This document shows positions 15,415 to 24,525 of a stretch of 64,000 bases of DNA, one piece after another (within the stretch, counting starts at the first letter, position 1; each line of letters begins with the position of its first letter). The stretch lies in NCBI RefSeq assembly GCF_004115155.1, contig NZ_RDSM01000001.1:1178001-1242000 (forward strand). The letters run 5' to 3'. The position numbers were made by a program, and so were the translations under genes. The notes under the pieces are model-generated. The model ran no database searches. It saw nothing but the letters and a program-made list of their open reading frames with translations, and was not told the DNA's origin. The DNA comes from Granulicella sibirica (GTDB taxonomy: Bacteria; Acidobacteriota; Terriglobia; Terriglobales; Acidobacteriaceae).

Positions 15415-17229
15415 ATGCCGTTTGGGGCGGAACTGCAGGCGGATGGCGGGGTGCGGTTCCGGGTGTGGGCCCCCGAGGCAGAGTCGATGCGGCTTGCGCT
15501 GGATGGGCGCGCGGAGACGATAGCGATGGAGTGCGATGCCGGTGGGTGGTACGAGGTCGTCACGTCCGAGGCAGGCGTTGGGTCGCGGTATCGATTTGTG
15601 CTTCCGGATGGCACCTATGTTCCGGACCCGGTTTCACGGTTTCAGCCGGAGGACGTGAGCGGGCCGAGCGAGGTGATGGATCCGGCGGCTTATGCCTGGA
15701 GGAATCTGGAATGGCGCGGGAGGCCATGGGACGAGGCCATCCTGTATGAGCTGCATATTGGGACCTTTACGCCGGAGGGGACGTTCCTGGCAGCGATCGG
15801 GAAGCTGGATCATCTGGTCGAGCTTGGGGTAACGGCAATTGAGATTATGTCGGTAGGCGACTTTTCGGGGAGGTGGAACTGGGGGTATGACGGGGTTCTG
15901 CTGTATGCGCCGGACTCGACGTATGGGCGGCCGGATGATCTGAAGGCGCTGGTGGACGCGGCGCACGATCGCGGGATCATGGTGATCCTCGATGTGGTCT
16001 ATAACCACTTCGGACCGGAGGGAAACTATCTGCCTCAGTACTTTCCGCAGATCATGACGGACAAGTACCCGACGCCGTGGGGGCAGGCGTTGAACTTTGA
16101 CGACCGGCAGAGCGACCGGACGCGCGAGTTCATTCTGCACAATGCGCTGTATTGGGTGGAAGAGTTCCGGATGGATGGGCTGCGACTGGATGCGGTGCAC
16201 GCGATCATCGACACGAGCTCGACGCATATTCTCGATGAGCTTGCGCTGAGCGTACGAGCGGTCGCGGGGGATCGGCGGGTGCATCTTGTGCTCGAGAGCG
16301 ATGACACGATGTTGCATCGGCTGGGACGGGACAGCGAGGCGCAGCCGCTGACGTCGACGGCGCAGTGGAACCACGATATCCAGTTGCTGGCGCATCTTGG
16401 GATGGCCAAGGGGCAGACCGAGGCGCAGGACCGCAGGGATGCGAATCGGCTCGGGAAGGCGTTGGTGGAGGGGTTTACGGCGGCGACGCAGGGGATCTAT
16501 ACGCCGGCGATCGATAACGGGTTGATCCCGCCGGGTGGGTTTGTTTCGTTTATCCAGACGCATGATGTTGTGGGTAATCGGATTGCCGGGGAGCGAGTGA
16601 CCGCGCTTGCCCCGCCCGAGGTGGTGCGGGCGATGGCCGCGGTGTACCTGCTGGCTCCGCAGGTTCCGATGCTGTTCATGGGCGAGGAGTGGGGGGCTTC
16701 GACACCGTTTCCGTACTTCTGCGACTTCAAGGGTGAGCTTGCGGACGCGGTGCGGAAGGGACGGCTGGAACAATTTGGGGATGTCGCCCGGCTTGAGGAC
16801 CAGGCATACCTGGCGGGGGTTCCGGATCCTCTTGCCGAGAGTACGTTCGTATCTGCCAAGCTGCGGTGGGATGAGGTTTCGCAAGGTGTGCACGCGGAGT
16901 GGATGGACTGGTACAGGCGGGTGATCGCGGTGAGAAGGGCGGAGGTGGTTCCGCTGCTGGCGCATCTGCAGAAGATGGCGGGGACCTATGTGGTGCGGGG
17001 GCCGAGGGCGGTGACGGTGCGGTGGGCTTTCGAGCAAGGGTGGTTGCGGTTGGATGCGAATTTGTCGGATGTGGCTAGTGGGGCGTTTGATGCGGTGGAC
17101 GGGCGGGTGATTTGGCAAGAAGGAGTGGGTGGGGTTGGGGGTGAGCTTGGGACCTGGGCGGTTCGGTGGTCGGTGAGGGATGACGCTTTAGAACGGGTAA
17201 CGGCAACCGCAGATTCCCTTCGGGAATGA
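15415..17229 (+). CDS. treZ: Malto-oligosyltrehalose trehalohydrolase, copy 1
   Basis: About 604 residues, GH13 family. TreZ releases trehalose from the reducing end of malto-oligosyltrehalose made by TreY. Seen are an N-terminal CBM48-like domain (VRFRVWAPEAESMRLAL), YELHIGTF near 111, ILDVVYNHFGPEGNY near 191, and catalytic residues Asp259 (GLRLDAVHA), Glu294 (LVLESD) and Asp384 (IQTHDVVGNR), followed by FMGEEWGASTPF and the C-terminal beta domain. The start is uncertain: ATG 15415 begins MPFGAEL, and the GTG at 15406 gives VHRMPFGAE, shared with copy 2. The frame is open to 15181, but that part is not conserved. No treY or treS is in the window. Confidence 0.9.
   Translation: MPFGAELQADGGVRFRVWAPEAESMRLALDGRAETIAMECDAGGWYEVVTSEAGVGSRYRFVLPDGTYVPDPVSRFQPEDVSGPSEVMDPAAYAWRNLEWRGRPWDEAILYELHIGTFTPEGTFLAAIGKLDHLVELGVTAIEIMSVGDFSGRWNWGYDGVLLYAPDSTYGRPDDLKALVDAAHDRGIMVILDVVYNHFGPEGNYLPQYFPQIMTDKYPTPWGQALNFDDRQSDRTREFILHNALYWVEEFRMDGLRLDAVHAIIDTSSTHILDELALSVRAVAGDRRVHLVLESDDTMLHRLGRDSEAQPLTSTAQWNHDIQLLAHLGMAKGQTEAQDRRDANRLGKALVEGFTAATQGIYTPAIDNGLIPPGGFVSFIQTHDVVGNRIAGERVTALAPPEVVRAMAAVYLLAPQVPMLFMGEEWGASTPFPYFCDFKGELADAVRKGRLEQFGDVARLEDQAYLAGVPDPLAESTFVSAKLRWDEVSQGVHAEWMDWYRRVIAVRRAEVVPLLAHLQKMAGTYVVRGPRAVTVRWAFEQGWLRLDANLSDVASGAFDAVDGRVIWQEGVGGVGGELGTWAVRWSVRDDALERVTATADSLRE
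17213..17227. other. Small hairpin overlapping the treZ copy 1 stop
   Basis: ATTCCC pairs with GGGAAT around TTC, spanning the end of treZ copy 1. The two convergent treZ genes are only 33 bases apart. The stem is short and no long T-run follows, so terminator function is doubtful. Confidence 0.3.
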
Positions 17230-17262
17230 CAACCAGAAAGGCATAACGGCGGAGGCAATTTC

Positions 17263-19029
17263 TCAGGCTTCGAGACTCCAGCGGATGGTCCAGGAGTTGA
17301 GGTTGTCGTTGTCTTCCGAGCCTTCGAGCCAGAGGGTGCGGCCGGTGGCGGGGCCGAAGGTGTTGGGCCGGTCGCAGAGGTTGGCATTCAGGTGGAGCTT
17401 TGCGCCGGATGGGAAGATCCAGCGGGCCTTGAGGGCTCCGGGGGCGATGACCTCGTAGGTGCCGCAGGCGTCGGGGAGTGAGGCCAGGAGCGGAATGATG
17501 GACTCGTGGCGGACGGCGAGAATGCGCTTGTACCAGTCGAACCAGGCGGCGTGTGCGGGCTGATCGAGCTCATCCCAGAGGAGTTGAGCGGAACGAAGGG
17601 TGGCGTCGTCCTGGGGGTTGGGGGCGCGCGCGAGCTCTTCTTGACTGGGCGCGGGGTCGAGCTTCGAGAGCTGGTCGCAGCGGCCTTTGCGGACGGCTTC
17701 GGCGAGGTCGCCGTGGTAGTCGCAGAAGAACGGGAACGGCGTGGTGGCGGCCCACTCCTCGCCCATGAAGAGCATGGGGATTTGCGGGAGCAGGAGACAG
17801 ATCGCGGCGATGGCGTGGAGCTGATGCGGGGGAACGAGCGCGGAGATGCGCTCGCCGAAGACGCGGTTTCCGATGAGGTCGTGGGTCTGGATGAAGGCGA
17901 TGAAGGCTGTCGGGGGAACGTGGGGCTCGAGTGGCGCGCCCTGCATCTGCGCGGCGATGACGAAGCCTTCGGCGAGGGCTTTCGCGAGCTTGCCGGTCTC
18001 CTCTTCGGCCCCGTCCTTGCCCGAACACAGGTTGCCGAAGGCGGCGCTGAGGAGGTGGGTGATGTCGTGGTTCCACTGGGCGGAGTAGTTGGTGGGCTTG
18101 CCCTGATCGTCGCGCTGGAGCTTGTTGGCGATGTTTGTTTCGTTCTCGAGGATGAGGTGGATGTAGCGGTTTTCGGCGTTTGAGAGGGCGTCGACGCGCT
18201 CGCGAAGCTCGTCGAGGATGTGCCTGGGGCTGTCGTCGATCATGGCGTGCGATGCGTCGAGGCGGAGACCGTCGGCGTGGAACTCCTCGAGCCAGTAGAG
18301 GGCGTTGTGGATGACGTAGTCGCGGACGACGTCGGAGTGCTCGCCGTCGAAGTTGAGGGACTGGCCCCAGGGGGTCTTGTGGCGGTCGGTGACGATGCCG
18401 GGGAAGTACTGGGGCATGTAGTTGCCCTCGGGACCAAAGTGGTTGTAGACGACGTCGAGGATGACCATGATGTGGCGGGCGTGGGCGGCGTCGATGAAGG
18501 CCTTGACCTCCTCGGGGCGGCCGTAGGCGGAGTCGGTGGCGTAGAAAAGGGTGCCGTCGTAGCCCCAGTTGCGGTTGCCGGGGAACTCGGCGATGCACAT
18601 GAGTTCGATTGCGGTGATGCCGAGGACGGCGAGATGGTCGAGCTTCCTGACCGCGCTGCTGAAGGTGCCCTCCTTGGTGAAGGTGCCTACGTGGAGCTCG
18701 TATAGGATGGCCTCGTTCCAAGGGCGGCCGCGCCAGCCTTTGTCGTTCCACGCGTAGGAGCGCGGGTCAATGACCTCGCTTGCTCCGCTTACGTCTTCGG
18801 GCTGGTAGCGGGAGACGGGATCGGGGACCTGGGTGCCGTCGGCGAGCAGGTAGCGATAGCGGCTTCCGGCTTTGGCCTGATCGGTGGTGAGCTCGTGCCA
18901 GCCGGTTCCGTCGGCATGCATCGGGAGGGGTTCGCGGCCCTCAAGCGCAAGCCTTACCGACGACTGTGCGGGCGCGTAGATACGGAAGCGGACTCTGCCA
19001 TCCTCTTCGGTTTCGGCGCCGAACGGCAT
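17263..19029 (-). CDS. treZ: Malto-oligosyltrehalose trehalohydrolase, copy 2
   Basis: About 588 residues, convergent with copy 1 and co-linear along its length but clearly diverged (for example RFRIYAPAQSSVRLALEG against RFRVWAPEAESMRLALDG). The catalytic residues are conserved: Asp258 in GLRLDASHA, Glu295 in LILENE, and Asp384 in IQTHDLIGNR. FMGEEWAATTPF and the C-terminal beta domain are also present. Both copies therefore look active, and differences in loops (for example FGNLCSGKDGAEEE near 331) may reflect chain-length or expression differences. ATG 19029 aligns with copy 1; a GTG at 19038 with AGGA upstream is an alternative. The open frame continues to 19140, but that part shows no conservation. 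Confidence 0.9.
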   Translation of the reverse strand: MPFGAETEEDGRVRFRIYAPAQSSVRLALEGREPLPMHADGTGWHELTTDQAKAGSRYRYLLADGTQVPDPVSRYQPEDVSGASEVIDPRSYAWNDKGWRGRPWNEAILYELHVGTFTKEGTFSSAVRKLDHLAVLGITAIELMCIAEFPGNRNWGYDGTLFYATDSAYGRPEEVKAFIDAAHARHIMVILDVVYNHFGPEGNYMPQYFPGIVTDRHKTPWGQSLNFDGEHSDVVRDYVIHNALYWLEEFHADGLRLDASHAMIDDSPRHILDELRERVDALSNAENRYIHLILENETNIANKLQRDDQGKPTNYSAQWNHDITHLLSAAFGNLCSGKDGAEEETGKLAKALAEGFVIAAQMQGAPLEPHVPPTAFIAFIQTHDLIGNRVFGERISALVPPHQLHAIAAICLLLPQIPMLFMGEEWAATTPFPFFCDYHGDLAEAVRKGRCDQLSKLDPAPSQEELARAPNPQDDATLRSAQLLWDELDQPAHAAWFDWYKRILAVRHESIIPLLASLPDACGTYEVIAPGALKARWIFPSGAKLHLNANLCDRPNTFGPATGRTLWLEGSEDNDNLNSWTIRWSLEA

Positions 19030-19229
19030 GCGGTGCACGCGGAGGTTTTCCTGGGATGATGTGGCGATCAAAGCGGGGAAAGCCCTCCGAGTATCTTTGC
19101 GTGCGGGTGAGAAGATCATGAATATCTGCGTCTTCTGCAACGGTAGGATGCTGTTCGTACCGGTCGCGCCATCGGTCGCAACTATGCTGTTTCAGAACGG
19201 TACTTACCAGCCTGGAGGCGGAGCACAAT

Positions 19230-20522
19230 TTGAAGCTGTCTTACCTTTTGTCACTGATTCTTATCGTCCCTGGCGCGCCAGCATTCGCCGTGGATAGGCC
19301 GTCACTCCCTCCGACTGCTCAACGGCCTTTCGTGCGGGAGGCGGTTCTTGTGGAGCGGGACTTCCCCCTGCTTGCGGCGATGCTCGGTAGCGCTCCGATG
19401 CGGTCAGTGCTGCTGCAGGACGCGGTGCTGAAGGCGGAGACGGCTAAGCGGTGGGACGAGGTCGCAGAGGTGAATCGCACGTGCCAGAAGGATGCCGTAT
19501 GCCGGTCGAAGGCGCTGCGGTTTACGCCGGAGCAGGTCGATGAGGTCTCGGCGGAGTTGAGGAGCCTCTACGAGGCGAATGCTGCGGTGAAGGCGTTTGT
19601 GCGGGAGAAACTGCAGCCGGCGGCTGTCTTCAGCCTGGACCCTTCGCAGCCCGATGAGGCTCGGCTGGTCGATAGCTGGGTGGCGACGGCGAAGGGGTTG
19701 AACCTGATGATCGGGACCTACTGCGATGGCGTGCCGCCGCGCTATGCCGCGATCGATTCCATGACGCTGCAGGCTGGGTCGCCGGGGCTTGCGTCGTTGA
19801 CGGGGCTGATTCTCGACGGGCTCGATTATGAGGAGACTGCTTCCGGGGCATCACGATCCAAGGAACAGACGCTGTTCTTCGAACCGACGATGCGCTTCGC
19901 GATTCGGATCATGGAGGCCAATGAGCGGGATGAGGCGGGACGGCTGTGGCCTATTGAGAAGACCGAGAATGCGGCGGCGGTGAAGGCGGTTCGTTCTGTG
20001 AAGTGGGCTAAGTATCCGCACTCGGTGATCGTGGTGCTTGGCGCGGGCGGCGAGACGCCGAATGTGCCGTTATCGCCGCGCGGCAAGGAGCGGGTGCGTG
20101 GGGCGGTCGAGGCGTATCGCAAGGGGAGCGCGCCGTTTGTGCTTGTGTCGGGCGGGTATGTTCATCCGTTGCAGACGCCGTTCTCCGAGGCGCTCGAGAT
20201 GAAGCGGTACCTGATGGAGGTGTACGGGCTCCCGGCGTCGGCGATCCTCGTCGACCCGTATGCGCGGCATACGACGACGAACCTGCGCAATGCGGTGCGG
20301 GAGATCTATGCGTATCACATACCGGTGAAGAAGCCGATCCTGATCGTCTCGGACGAGGCACACATTAACTCGGTCGCGAGCGAGGCTTTTGCAACGCGGA
20401 ACGAGAAGGAGTTGGGGTATCAGCCGGTGGTGATCGGGGCGAGGGTGACGCCCTCGAGCATCGAAGGGATCCCTTCGGAGCGGTCGCTGTACCGAGACAC
20501 TACGGATCCTCTCGACCCTTAG
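19230..20522 (+). CDS. Exported DUF218/YdcF-family protein
   Basis: 430 residues with a signal peptide (SYLLSLILIVPGAPAFA). The C-terminal part from about residue 255 is a DUF218 (YdcF/SanA/ElyC-like) domain: HSVIVVLGAGGETPNVPLSPRGKERV, APFVLVSGGYVHP, EALEMKRYLMEVYGLPASAILVDPYARHTTTNLRNAV, and PILIVSDEAHINSV. The N-terminal 250 residues are lineage-specific. DUF218 proteins in other bacteria affect envelope polysaccharide and peptidoglycan metabolism, though the biochemistry is unclear. The start is TTG 19230 with GGAGGCGGAG upstream at good spacing, which is why the unusual start codon is accepted. Confidence 0.8.
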   Translation: MKLSYLLSLILIVPGAPAFAVDRPSLPPTAQRPFVREAVLVERDFPLLAAMLGSAPMRSVLLQDAVLKAETAKRWDEVAEVNRTCQKDAVCRSKALRFTPEQVDEVSAELRSLYEANAAVKAFVREKLQPAAVFSLDPSQPDEARLVDSWVATAKGLNLMIGTYCDGVPPRYAAIDSMTLQAGSPGLASLTGLILDGLDYEETASGASRSKEQTLFFEPTMRFAIRIMEANERDEAGRLWPIEKTENAAAVKAVRSVKWAKYPHSVIVVLGAGGETPNVPLSPRGKERVRGAVEAYRKGSAPFVLVSGGYVHPLQTPFSEALEMKRYLMEVYGLPASAILVDPYARHTTTNLRNAVREIYAYHIPVKKPILIVSDEAHINSVASEAFATRNEKELGYQPVVIGARVTPSSIEGIPSERSLYRDTTDPLDP

Positions 20523-20540
20523 TGCGACGGTAAGGTGGGA

Positions 20541-20562
20541 GCCCTCAACAAATAGTGAGGGC
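20541..20562. terminator. 7-bp hairpin between convergent genes
   Basis: GCCCTCA (20541-20547) pairs with TGAGGGC (20556-20562) around an 8-base loop, between the DUF218 and RlpA stops. Placement suggests a shared terminator. The flanking T-content is low. Confidence 0.5.
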
Positions 20563-20568
20563 CCCTGA

Positions 20569-21144
20569 TTAGAGAGGCGTTACGACCGAAGGATCGCTCT
20601 GCTTCCGCGCTTCTTCGGTGGGTTGAGCCTTGGGTGTCCTTTCGGCCATGCCGAGGATCTCGAGCCGCACCTTCGCAACGCCTGCGCGAAGGATGCCGAG
20701 GTTCCGGGCTGCTGCCGAGGACAGATCGATGACGCGATCCGGATCGAGGACGCCACGATCGTTGATCTTCACCACAACGGACTTGCCGCTGTTGACATCG
20801 ACGACGCGCACCATGGTCCCGAAGGGGAGCGTGCGATGGCATGCGGTCATCTTGTCCTTATCGAAGATCTCGCCGCTTGCGGTGCGGTGTCCATTGAGGA
20901 CCGAGCCGTACCACGAGGCGATACCAAGGTTTGCCATGGCGCGCAGGGGATGCCATTTCTTCCTGCCGCCCGTTACTACATTTGCTGGTGCTCCATTTGT
21001 CGCACTGACACTCGCCTGGGCGGGTACATCGATTGCCGAACGTGTTACCGAAGGTACCGGTACGAGGGGAGCTGTTGGAAATGCAAACAGGCTCGCCACC
21101 GCCACGCACGCCGCGATCAGGTCCATCTTCAGGTATTGAATCAA
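20569..21144 (-). CDS. rlpA: RlpA-like septal ring lytic transglycosylase family protein
   Basis: 191 residues with an N-terminal signal (LIAACVAVASLFAFPTA). Residues 75-165 form the double-psi beta-barrel of RlpA: GIASWYGSVLNGHRTASGEIFDKDKMTACHRTLPFGT, VVKINDRGVLDPDRVIDLSSAAARNLG. The conserved His in ACHRTLP and Asp in INDRG are the residues implicated in cleavage of naked glycan strands in characterised RlpA proteins. There is no SPOR domain, so recruitment to division sites is not implied. The TTG start at 21144 has GGGAGA upstream; ATG 21126 is the alternative. No lipobox Cys is seen. Confidence 0.88.
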   Translation of the reverse strand: MIQYLKMDLIAACVAVASLFAFPTAPLVPVPSVTRSAIDVPAQASVSATNGAPANVVTGGRKKWHPLRAMANLGIASWYGSVLNGHRTASGEIFDKDKMTACHRTLPFGTMVRVVDVNSGKSVVVKINDRGVLDPDRVIDLSSAAARNLGILRAGVAKVRLEILGMAERTPKAQPTEEARKQSDPSVVTPL

Positions 21145-21502
21145 ATGTTCTCCCTACCGGTGATGTTCCGGCCATCCATAAGTTTACTGATATTCGCGCA
21201 GGATGGCACCCACGGATGCCTCGGAAACGGGGCACGGGAGGCTGGTTCCGGAGCGGGGAAAAAGCTCTAAAATTTGTCCCGGAAGTGGTTACATATTCGA
21301 TAGTCCGCTGCCTGAGCGAGCTTTGTCCTTCTTGACAGGAAACTCAGCTTTTGAGGCAGGTTTTATGAATCGATTCAGACTGGAGCAAATAAATTTCAGC
21401 CGGCCGCATCCAGAACGCCACCTCCCGGGGGTTCGATGGCCCATACGCTAGGATTTGGCGAGTGACTGAAACTTCGCCGCACGAGTCAAACGAGCCGATC
21501 CC
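21145..21502. other. Upstream region of the MBOAT-SGNH-ACP-KAS operon
   Basis: 358 bases with no supported gene. It must contain promoters for the divergent rlpA gene and the five-gene operon. A TTGACA (21333-21338) is visible, but no convincing -10 box is at 16-18 bases. A-rich tracts lie around 21255-21275 and 21385-21395. I see no clear operator palindrome. Confidence 0.4.
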
Positions 21503-22894
21503 ATGCTGTTGAGCACTCCCGCCTTCTTTGTTTTCTTCCTCCTCGTATGGCTTCTGTACTGGGCTGCCGCGACCCAGCGCGCCGCACGGGTGACTTTCGT
21601 ACTCGCGGCAAATCTGTTCTTCCTGGCCAAGTTCGGACTGCTGTACCTGGCGCTTCCGGCCGCGGCTTCGATCGATTTCCTGGTTGGGCGCGGGCTTGCG
21701 CGGGAGGGTGAAAGCAAGGGCCGCAGGTGGGCTTTGCTGTCGGTGTCGCTCGCGCTGAATGTTGGGCTGCTGCTGGCGACGAAGCTGATCCCGGTGGCTG
21801 TTGGGGATCGCTATGCGTGGCTTCTGACGCTGTCGCTTTCGTTCTATTGCTTTCAGTCGCTTACCTACACGGTCGATCTCTTCCGGCGTGAAGAAGAGGC
21901 CGAGGCTGCGCCGAGCTACCTTGCGTATCTAGGAGGGGCGCTGTTCTTTCCCGTAATGATCGCGGGGCCGATCCTGCGGCTGCATGACTTTCTGAAGCAG
22001 CTTTGGCGTCCGGCTTCGTTGACACCGGAGCTTGCTGGGCGGGCGCTTCTGCTGATCGGGATCGGGCTGGTGAAGAAGCTTCTGATCGCCGACTATCTTT
22101 CGGAGAATCTCGTCACCCGGGTCTTCGATACTCCGACCCTCTACAGCGGCCTGGAGGTGCTGGCGGCGATCTATGGGTACGCGCTGCAGCTCTTCTTCGA
22201 TTTTTCGGGATATACGGACATCGCGCTTGGCGTGGGGCTGATGCTTGGGTTGAAGCTGCCGGAGAACTTCAACCGGCCTTACCTGGCCGTGAACCTAATG
22301 GACTTCTGGCGGCGGTGGCACATCAGCTTTTCAACTTGGCTCCGGGACTATATCCAGGAGCGTCTGCCCCAGAGGCGGAGGACGCATCCGCTGGCTTCCT
22401 ACTGCTATTCGGTGATGGTGACGTTTCTGCTCGGTGGGCTGTGGCATGGGATCGCTTGGACGTTTTTGACGTGGGGTGCGCTGCATGGGGTCGCGCTTGC
22501 CGCGGTGCGGGTTTGGAAGAACAGGCGGAAAGGCATCAAGCCGACGACGGCCGGGACGGTGCTGGCGACGTTCGTGACGTTTCACTTCGTCTGCTTCACG
22601 TGGATCTTCTTTCACGCGTCGTCGATGGCGAATGCGTGGGAAGTGCTTGGGCGGCTGGCTTCGTTGCATACGGCCCAGAGCTGGAGCCATGACAACCTGA
22701 CACCCGCGATCCTTGGCGTGCTTGTGCTTGCGGCGGCGCTGCACTGCCTGCCGATCAAGCTGCTCGACGACAGCGCGAAGCTACTCGGACGGATGCCGTT
22801 CTGGGTTCAGGGCGCGGCGCTGGCGGGGCTTGTGCTGCTGATCCAGACACTCTCCGGGCGGGGCTTGGCGACCTTCATCTACGGGAATTTCTAG
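21503..22894 (+). CDS. MBOAT-family membrane O-acyltransferase (AlgI/DltB-like)
   Basis: 463 residues, about ten or more hydrophobic helices. MBOAT signatures are FFDFSGYTDIALGVGLMLG near 235, LPENFNRPYLAVNLMDFWRRWHISFSTWLRDYI near 253-285, and GGLWHGIAWTFLTWGALHG near 310-330, with the catalytic His in WHG. In AlgI, DltB and PatA this fold moves an acyl group across the cytoplasmic membrane for transfer to an extracytoplasmic glycan. It is the first gene of an operon; only two bases separate it from the next gene. With a carrier protein and SGNH proteins downstream, it most resembles the DltB role, but acyl and acceptor identities are unknown. Confidence 0.92.
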   Translation: MLLSTPAFFVFFLLVWLLYWAAATQRAARVTFVLAANLFFLAKFGLLYLALPAAASIDFLVGRGLAREGESKGRRWALLSVSLALNVGLLLATKLIPVAVGDRYAWLLTLSLSFYCFQSLTYTVDLFRREEEAEAAPSYLAYLGGALFFPVMIAGPILRLHDFLKQLWRPASLTPELAGRALLLIGIGLVKKLLIADYLSENLVTRVFDTPTLYSGLEVLAAIYGYALQLFFDFSGYTDIALGVGLMLGLKLPENFNRPYLAVNLMDFWRRWHISFSTWLRDYIQERLPQRRRTHPLASYCYSVMVTFLLGGLWHGIAWTFLTWGALHGVALAAVRVWKNRRKGIKPTTAGTVLATFVTFHFVCFTWIFFHASSMANAWEVLGRLASLHTAQSWSHDNLTPAILGVLVLAAALHCLPIKLLDDSAKLLGRMPFWVQGAALAGLVLLIQTLSGRGLATFIYGNF

Positions 22895-22896
22895 CC

Positions 22897-24525
22897 ATGG
22901 CGCATGAGCAGATCTTCCCGATCAAGACGGCGCTTGCGCTGGTGACATGTGTGGCTGCGCTGGCGGTTTATCGGCACTTCGACCATGGCAAGGGGCTGAG
23001 CCCGGCGATCTTCGGCGAGGCGGCGCATGTGACGCTGATCCGGCATGATCCCTCGCTGACTCCGGCGAAGGCTTCGACGGCAATACCGTTGAACGGCGTT
23101 CAGAAGGCGCAGGCTGGACCGGTAGCAGCGCCTCATGTGGACTCTCCCTGTCCGGAGGCTGCGGGTGGCAAGCCGCGAGCGCCGATCTCGCCTTACCTGA
23201 TCGATGATTGTGGGGACCTTGATCCGTTCTTCGCCGCGCTGCATGGGCTTGAGCTTCCGGCGGTGGCGGGTGCGGCGGATGTGGTGACGGTGCTGCATTA
23301 TGGCGACTCGCCGACGACGGCTGACCTGATCACGGGGGATGTCCGGTCGATGCTGCAGGAGAGGTTCGGCGACGCAGGGTATGGGTTTCTACTGACCGCG
23401 AAGCCGTGGGCCTGGTATCAGCATCGGGGAATCGAGATTACGGATACGGGGTGGAAGACGTCGACGGCGGTGGGTAAGGGGCGCGAGGAGGTCTACGGGA
23501 TAGGTGGGGCTAGCTTTGAAGGCGATACGGATGCCTCGAGCAAGGTGAGCCTGAAGGGTGGGGGGCAGGCGACGATGGAGGTCGCGTACCTCGAGAGGCA
23601 AGATGGCGGGACGGTCCAGGTTTCGGCGGACGATGCTTCTGTTGACTCGTTCTCGACGGCCCACGATGGGGCGAGGCCGGCCTGGCGGGCGGTGCGTTTG
23701 CCTGCAGGAGCGAAGGCGGTTGAGATCAAGCCGGCGAGTAGGTCGGTGCGGCTGTTTGGCGAGACGTTTCGCACGGGGCGGCGGGGGATTCTGTATGACT
23801 CGCTTGGGCTGAACGGAGCGTCGACCACGGTGCTGTCGAATGGCTTCAACGCAGGCGCGTGGGCGGCGGAGTTGCAGCATGAGGGGCCTCGGCTGGTCAT
23901 TATCAACTACGGGACGAACGAGAGCGGCTTCGATGCGTTCGTCGACAAGCAGTATGAGCCGGTGCTGCGGGCAGCGATCACGCGGGTGCGGGCGGCGCTG
24001 CCGGGAGTGCCGATCCTGGTGATGAGCCCGATGGATCGGGGCAAGCGGACGGGGGTCGACCAGATCGAGACGTTCGATACGATTCCGAAGATCATCGCGA
24101 TCCAGAAGAAGGTGGCGGCCGAGCAGAAGTGCGCCTTTTTCGATACCTTTGATGCCATGGGCGGAGACGGCACGATGTCCCGCTGGTACACGGGGCACCC
24201 CAGGCTTGTGGCCGGCGACCTGATCCATCCGACGCCGCAGGGAGCCGCTTTGGTGGCGCAGCTTTTCGTGAAGGACCTGCTGCTCGGCTACGACCGGTAC
24301 ATGCACCGGCAGACCAATACGGACCTGGTAGTCCCGCCGGCTCCCAACCAACCCGGCAAAATGGGCATCCCAAAGGGAGTAGCCCCGGCCGCTCCGGGAT
24401 TGACGTCTTCCCCGGCTCCTGTTGCGAAGCCAAAACCATCCGCCGCTGGCGAGCCCGTCGCGACGCCCAAGCAAGCAGAACCAGCGACACCGCAGCCTGC
24501 AAGTACGGATACACCGCACGCATGA
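22897..24525 (+). CDS. SGNH/GDSL hydrolase-fold protein 1 (DltD/AlgJ-AlgX-like partner)
   Basis: 542 residues with an N-terminal anchor or signal helix (TALALVTCVAALAVYRH). The SGNH blocks are complete: LHYGDSPTTADL (block I Ser near residue 134), INYGTNES near 340 (block III Asn), and GDLIHPTPQGAAL near 448 (block V Asp/His). Residues 180-290 form an inserted beta-rich domain between the first and third blocks, as seen in glycan O-acetyltransferase/esterase members. The last 70 residues are Pro/Ala/Lys-rich and probably disordered or wall-spanning. By analogy with DltD, AlgJ/AlgX and PatB, it may take the acyl group from the MBOAT and pass it to a polymer outside. It could instead be an esterase. 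Confidence 0.85.
   Translation: MAHEQIFPIKTALALVTCVAALAVYRHFDHGKGLSPAIFGEAAHVTLIRHDPSLTPAKASTAIPLNGVQKAQAGPVAAPHVDSPCPEAAGGKPRAPISPYLIDDCGDLDPFFAALHGLELPAVAGAADVVTVLHYGDSPTTADLITGDVRSMLQERFGDAGYGFLLTAKPWAWYQHRGIEITDTGWKTSTAVGKGREEVYGIGGASFEGDTDASSKVSLKGGGQATMEVAYLERQDGGTVQVSADDASVDSFSTAHDGARPAWRAVRLPAGAKAVEIKPASRSVRLFGETFRTGRRGILYDSLGLNGASTTVLSNGFNAGAWAAELQHEGPRLVIINYGTNESGFDAFVDKQYEPVLRAAITRVRAALPGVPILVMSPMDRGKRTGVDQIETFDTIPKIIAIQKKVAAEQKCAFFDTFDAMGGDGTMSRWYTGHPRLVAGDLIHPTPQGAALVAQLFVKDLLLGYDRYMHRQTNTDLVVPPAPNQPGKMGIPKGVAPAAPGLTSSPAPVAKPKPSAAGEPVATPKQAEPATPQPASTDTPHA

Noticed and set aside
15634..17118. 494-codon minus-strand frame opposite treZ copy 1
   Set aside because: Arg/Pro/His-rich shadow of the real treZ gene; no start context and no family motif.
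17570..18751. 393-codon minus-strand frame within treZ copy 2
   Set aside because: It lies on the same strand in another frame and is extremely Arg/Pro-rich, which is a codon-position artefact.
21333..21338. TTGACA as promoter of the acylation operon
   Set aside because: No TATAAT-like box lies 16-18 bases downstream; the nearest A/T-rich hexamer is about 23 bases away.
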